This document shows, in pieces, positions 19,400 through 23,054 of a stretch of 23,054 nucleotides of DNA. Numbering within the stretch: position 1 is the stretch's first letter; each line of letters opens with the position of its first letter. The stretch comes from Chara braunii (Eukaryota > Streptophyta > Charophyceae > Charales > Characeae): assembly GCA_003427395.1 (NCBI GenBank), contig BFEA01000025.1, positions 5,080,064 through 5,103,117 on the forward strand, given 5' to 3'. The translations under genes were made by a program, and so were the position numbers. The notes under the pieces are model-generated. The model was not told where the DNA came from, ran no database searches, and worked only from the letters and a program-made list of their open reading frames with translations.

Positions 19400-19540
19400 A
19401 GCCTAAGCTCAGTTGTTACGGTACACCCACAAACTGTTGGGCCCGAGTTCGAATCCAGTTGCAGTCAGATGAACAGAAAAAAGTAATCCTGGGTCACCTG
19501 GGGCCGATCACTTCACTGATGATATCTCAAAGCTGCCGCC
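19400..19540 (+). repeat. tRNA-derived SINE, copy 3
   Basis: The A box is taagctcagttg and the B box gagttcgaatcc (19445-19456), with cacaaactgttgggccc between. The body contains gggtcacctggggccgatc and gatgatatctcaaagctgcc. It overlaps the start of the duplicated region that follows. Confidence 0.75.
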
Positions 19541-19830
19541 TTCGCACCAGTGCCGTTTCCCAACCATTTTTCTTGGATGTGGCTCGATGCCCGCCACAAG
19601 TTTGGGGGGCAGACTGCCGGAGGAGAATGGCCGGCGACGCCAGCCAATAGTAATATCGAATTTCCTTGTCCCGGTGAGCTCAATGATGATGATATCTCAA
19701 AGCCGTCGCCCTTACACCAGCACTATGTTTCCCAACCATTTTTCTTGGATGTGGCTGGATGCACACCACAAGTTTGGGGTTCAGCCTATCGGAGCAAAAA
19801 GGCTGCCGCCGCCACACAAAAGGGAAGCAT
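19517..19830. repeat. Tandem duplication of SINE body plus GGCTGGC-hairpin repeat
   Basis: The units at about 19517-19683 and 19686-19830 both read gatgatatctcaaagc, gccgcctt or gtcgccctt, caccag, then tttcccaaccatttttcttg and gatgtggct, caca, agtttgggg. The first ends in ggccggc-gac-gccagcc, which folds. The second has lost the palindrome. Confidence 0.8.
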
Positions 19831-20113
19831 GTACCGGTCCGTTGTGTTTTGGTGCAACGTGCGTTTCGAGGCTCAGGAAGGGAAGGGTCGAAAGTACGGT
19901 TGTTTTGAAAAACAAACATACGAACAAACAAATAAACAAAGTAAACGATGTGTTATCTTGTGAACACGGTTCTGGATGCTACGAGGTTCTCCGTAGGACT
20001 ATAACTAGTAGTAGTGGTAGTTAGAATGCATTCTTGCTCCCCCACCTCTTTCATAAAATTCTAACTTGTTTTTTATTTTTTTTTTCAATTCTAACAATTT
20101 TTCTCGTTCTACA

Positions 20114-20238
20114 AAAGCCCAGAAAAAAGGGGTAGTGTTGAGGTGAAATTGGGAGAAGAATGTATCGGGTCTCATTTTTCATAAAGCCGAGACGCGCTAC
20201 ATTCTTCTCTCAATTTCCTGTTCATGCGTCTGGGCTTT
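20114..20238. mobile_element. 125-bp inverted-repeat element
   Basis: The ends aaagcccaga and tctgggcttt are perfect 10-bp inverted repeats. The inner arms ttgaggtgaaattgggagaa-gaatgta and tacattcttctctcaatttc extend the pairing to about 45 bp per side with gaps. I see no clear target duplication. One arm motif recurs near 14348, so it may be a MITE family. Confidence 0.7.
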
Positions 20239-20390
20239 AGTAACCCACCTGTGAATTTATGTGATCGCGGATGCGTATGCTTCTGCTTGTCGATCCGTAA
20301 ATGATGCACCTGCTCAACTGCATGCTAATCTGCACAAGCTCAGTCTCTCTGTGCATGCAATGGACCGTTTTATGCATGCCTGCTTTCAAG

Positions 20391-20410
20391 CAGTGGATGC
20401 GCATCCACTG
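20391..20410. other. Perfect 20-bp palindrome
   Basis: The sequence cagtggatgcgcatccactg reads the same on both strands. It lies in a region rich in gcatgc motifs just before an (AC)n tract. Confidence 0.9.
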
Positions 20411-20481
20411 GACCACACATGCACACGAATGCACACGTGGCGGGTTGCATGCAGGACGGTCAATGGCAGATGGTTCTGTCT

Positions 20482-20483
<2 letters not shown>

Positions 20484-20544
<61 letters not shown>
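20484..20544. repeat. (AC)n microsatellite
   Basis: An uninterrupted AC run is followed by (aacacg)-type and gcacat-type short repeats to about 20595. Poly-His/Thr frames across it are by-products. Confidence 0.95.
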
Positions 20545-20549
<5 letters not shown>

Positions 20550-20867
20550 CGAACACGAACACTACTACACTCGTATGCACATGCACATGCACACTCCGGT
20601 GTGAACAAGCACGGGGACATGCACACACATGAATATGTCTACGTGCATACACAAACATTCTGGCTAAGGTGCTTTCATGCTTGAAAAAAAGAAAGGAAAA
20701 AGAGGAAAGAGGAGCTTGAAAGCGCTGGTGTGCGTGCAGCTGCGCAGAACTTAGAACGTGGCAACAATGGGTGTCAAAGTTGCAGTCAGCGTATAGTGGA
20801 AAATTTTATCGAAGCAGTAATCCCTAAGTCAACGGACTTTTGTCGTCCACACTGAAAGTTTTATGAA

Positions 20868-21026
20868 GTTTTATCAAGCACAACTACGGAAAACTTGAAC
20901 AATGGAGTAGTCTCTGGGTCGGCAACGTCCGATGGCCGAGTGGGGACCGGAAAATTTTCCGTAGCCCATTTGCCACAAGAAAATGCTAATGACCAATCTC
21001 GACCCCTGAACTGCATCAATTCCTCA
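20868..21026 (+). CDS. Possible orphan exon with consensus donor, unrecognised
   Basis: An open frame without ATG reads STTTENLNNGVVSGSATSDG, RVGTGKFSVAHLPQENANDQ and SRPLNCINSS, and then meets a consensus gtaagt at 21027. Possible acceptors are ttatgaag and ttatcaag. Amino-acid use is Ser/Asn-rich and not repeat-like. I do not recognise the family. It could be an exon of a downstream gene or of a decayed one. Confidence 0.2.
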
Positions 21027-21479
21027 GTAAGTGTCATCACTGGCAGCACTAAGAGCAAAGCAGCAAGGCAATGATAGACGATGACAGACGGGAGGCAGGC
21101 AAGCACAAACCATCTTTCAGTGTCTCACGAACGTTGGAGGTACAACACCAGATTCCTTCGTCGTCAGGAGACGGAACCTGCCGAAAAACGTTTTGCTTTG
21201 ATCCAACCGGGGGGTGGTTATTCGAATTGTTAAGAGTGTGCAGGTTGTGCAAGTTTGGGCGACACGGGGAGTTTGGCTCACGGAGAAATTGGAGATGATC
21301 GGACTTGAATGGTTCTCTCCGTTTACAACACCAGTGTACGTACCGGTTGGCGTGGCCGTTAACGCGTCGGAAATCGGCCTGCCTCTATGGTCCAATGATC
21401 TTCTTAATAGAATCAAAACATATTTCAGTAAAAACCTGTATCAAAAATCATCGTTCTTTTCTCTTTTTCTGAGTCGTAA

Positions 21480-21679
21480 AACGGTTAGTATCTTTCCCGC
21501 GTGGGAAAATAGGGAAAACTGGCAGTTTTCCCAAACTCCTGAATATTTGGAGGTCGGGCCCGACGACAACTGCCATTGATAAATCTGATTGGCGGCCGTC
21601 ATTTCGTTTCGGCTTCTGAAAAGGTCGGACGCCTACCTGAGGGCCGCTATCTTCCCAAGCGGCAAAGGTACTAGTGGTT
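21480..21679. mobile_element. MITE of about 200 bp, copy 2
   Basis: The left end aacggttagtatctttcccg and the right end, which contains ggcaaaggtactagtggtt, are imperfect inverted repeats of about 32 bp. The flanks show taa on both sides (21477-21479 and 21680-21682). The interior matches 11397-11585: aaactcctgaatatttgg, gtcgggcccga and ttgataaatctgat. Confidence 0.85.
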
Positions 21680-21682
21680 TAA

Positions 21683-22548
21683 TAGCAGCTTTTTGAACTC
21701 TTCCAGTGTTTTTTTACCTATTTATGGTGTGATAGAATTAGCAGTCGAGGCCGGTGTCGGCGCGAATACCCTTACAAGAGTATCCGCCCTGGGTTTTGCA
21801 AGTGACAGAAAATAGGTTTGGTTTGAAATTTGAGTACACTGCGTGACTCGCGGTTGTATTTTGTTCACACCGTCTAAATGATTGACTAGGAGTAGAGAGT
21901 GGGTGAGTGCGCGATTTTGAGGCACCCGTGGTGATTTTTATTCTTGATGTTATAGAGTTGACATTTCCGTCGGCGAAATTTTTGGCTTTGATTAAAACTA
22001 GGAAAAGTTTTTCTATTACTCTTTCTACTGCTGATCTCTTCTCCTAACTAACCACGGAGTCGGGGTCGCCCACCCCAAAACCCCCCAACTATCTCCTTTT
22101 CCTACTTGGGTTAGTCAGAAATCGCCTGGGTCATACCTTCCTTACCTTTGTCGCAGTTCCTTTCTGCCATCGCCACCTCCCCCTTTGTTTCCCAATGAAC
22201 CTGGCTCAGGTCCATGTCCAGGTTCACTCCCCTGTTGCTCTTCCTTCTAGTTTTCCACCTTAACTCTAGCTCTTCACCCCCTTGTGCCTCTTTTGCTCCT
22301 CTCTTCTCCTCCTGTCTTCTCAGTACCTGGTCATACTTGCAGCCGAGTCCTTCGGGTGGTGGTGACCACCGCTATGATGATTTCGGACACCCAAAACAAC
22401 TGCCAGTAACAGCGCATCCGAAGGGGGGGTCGCCCCACTCTATTGCTCACAAAATACATAAAACGAAAACGAATCTTTCATTAGAACCCGGGAAGATACA
22501 TCTCCATCCCCCTGTTGTGCAAGTTCTTTGAAAGTTGGCCGACGTGAT
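21683..22548 (+). other. Intergenic stretch, nothing recognised
   Basis: There is no element or RNA that I can name. A frame at 22214-22531 starts with a hydrophobic leader-like stretch, but the sequence is CT-rich throughout and the resemblance to a signal peptide is probably compositional. Confidence 0.4.
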
Positions 22549-22950
22549 GCCGATAACGAACCCACGAGCCAGGAGCACCAATACTCACGGATGATGGGCT
22601 CCACTGGGACGAAGGCCATAAGCACGAGGAGCACGACAAGCACGGATACGGTGATCGAGATTGATAAAGAACATCACCACGGGAAACAGGAACGAGGACC
22701 ATCGAAGCACGCCACCGGGACTATCAACGCTACGGAGGCGGACACCGTATTGATGAAGACTGTGACAACAACCATTGTGAGGAACAAGTCTGCGGCGAGG
22801 AATCAGCAAGGCGCCCCGTGCCCACCAAAAGTGCAAAATGAAATTGAATCTGCCCCTAGAATTGGGACAGATACACGAGAAATTCCCCGTTATTACGCCT
22901 CGTGGTTTGGCACCGTAGCTCGACTTTCTGCTCATCCTGCGTCGCCAGTT
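22549..22950 (+). pseudogene. Possible decayed charged-residue-rich coding stretch
   Basis: One frame is open to the right edge but has no start. A second frame reads HEEHDKHGYGDRD, two stops, then RHRDYQRYGGGHRIDED before a third stop. The mix of His, Asp, Arg and Glu recalls the charged N-terminal regions of SR-type and U2AF-type proteins. The stops and the lack of any RS dipeptide run make this weak. Confidence 0.15.
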
Positions 22951-22964
22951 CGAGGCGAGTACTG

Positions 22965-22965
<1 letters not shown>

Positions 22966-23054
<89 letters not shown>
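22966..23054. repeat. (TC)n microsatellite at right edge
   Basis: A perfect TC run reaches the last base. It is the complement in type of the (GA)n at the left edge. Confidence 0.95.

Noticed and set aside
20921-20945. tRNA A-box-like gatggccgagtgg
   Set aside because: There is no B box or acceptor stem at the right distance, and the stretch fits an open frame better.
22214-22531. 105-codon frame with a signal-peptide-like start
   Set aside because: The CT-rich composition explains the leucine/serine run, and no family resemblance is seen after it.
1-23054. CRISPR array, bacterial operon or phage features
   Set aside because: The spliced gene, snRNA relics, SINEs and microsatellites show nuclear eukaryotic DNA. 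No regularly spaced identical repeats with unique spacers occur.

Overview
The window is a nuclear eukaryotic sequence. Most of it (1745-16326, + strand) is the 3' two-thirds of one split gene for the large subunit of the splicing factor U2AF (U2AF65). Nine GT-AG exons join into one uninterrupted frame of 987 bases (328 codons plus TAA). The protein signature is that of the green lineage: the [12 protein letters not shown] linker, the [17 protein letters not shown] end of RRM2, [10 protein letters not shown] before the third domain, and a [13 protein letters not shown]-type C-terminus. A methionine-rich insert between RRM2 and the third domain, long introns (0.6-3.2 kb) and dense repeats suggest a repeat-rich streptophyte outside the well-known flowering plants, perhaps a charophyte alga. 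I cannot name the species. The RS domain and the first part of RRM1 lie beyond the left edge.

Layout: 1-1744 is the end of an intron with (GA)n tracts, two U2-snRNA-like fragments and tandem duplications. Exons follow at 1745-1860 (end of RRM1), 5091-5189, 6924-6999 and 8378-8466 (RRM2), 10111-10177 (linker), 10802-11053 (Met-rich linker and start of the UHM), then 12137-12218, 14087-14154 and 16189-16326 (UHM and C-terminus). From 16327 to 23054 I see no gene I can name, only repeats, two possible orphan exons and a decayed charged-residue-rich stretch. The window starts in (GA)n and ends in (TC)n.

The introns are the notable part. They hold at least nine U6 snRNA-derived copies. Four of these form a tandem array (2835-3979). 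One unit is split by a 154-bp TAA-flanked element and the next by a 453-bp element with a perfect 8-bp target duplication. With both inserts subtracted, the units keep a period of about 140 bp. Another intron holds a nearly complete type I hammerhead ribozyme (7446-7508), a second partial copy 205 nt away and a third copy with the core deleted. tRNA-derived SINE-like copies, three MITE types and many microsatellites fill the rest. Everything functional beyond U2AF65 is inferred from sequence only.
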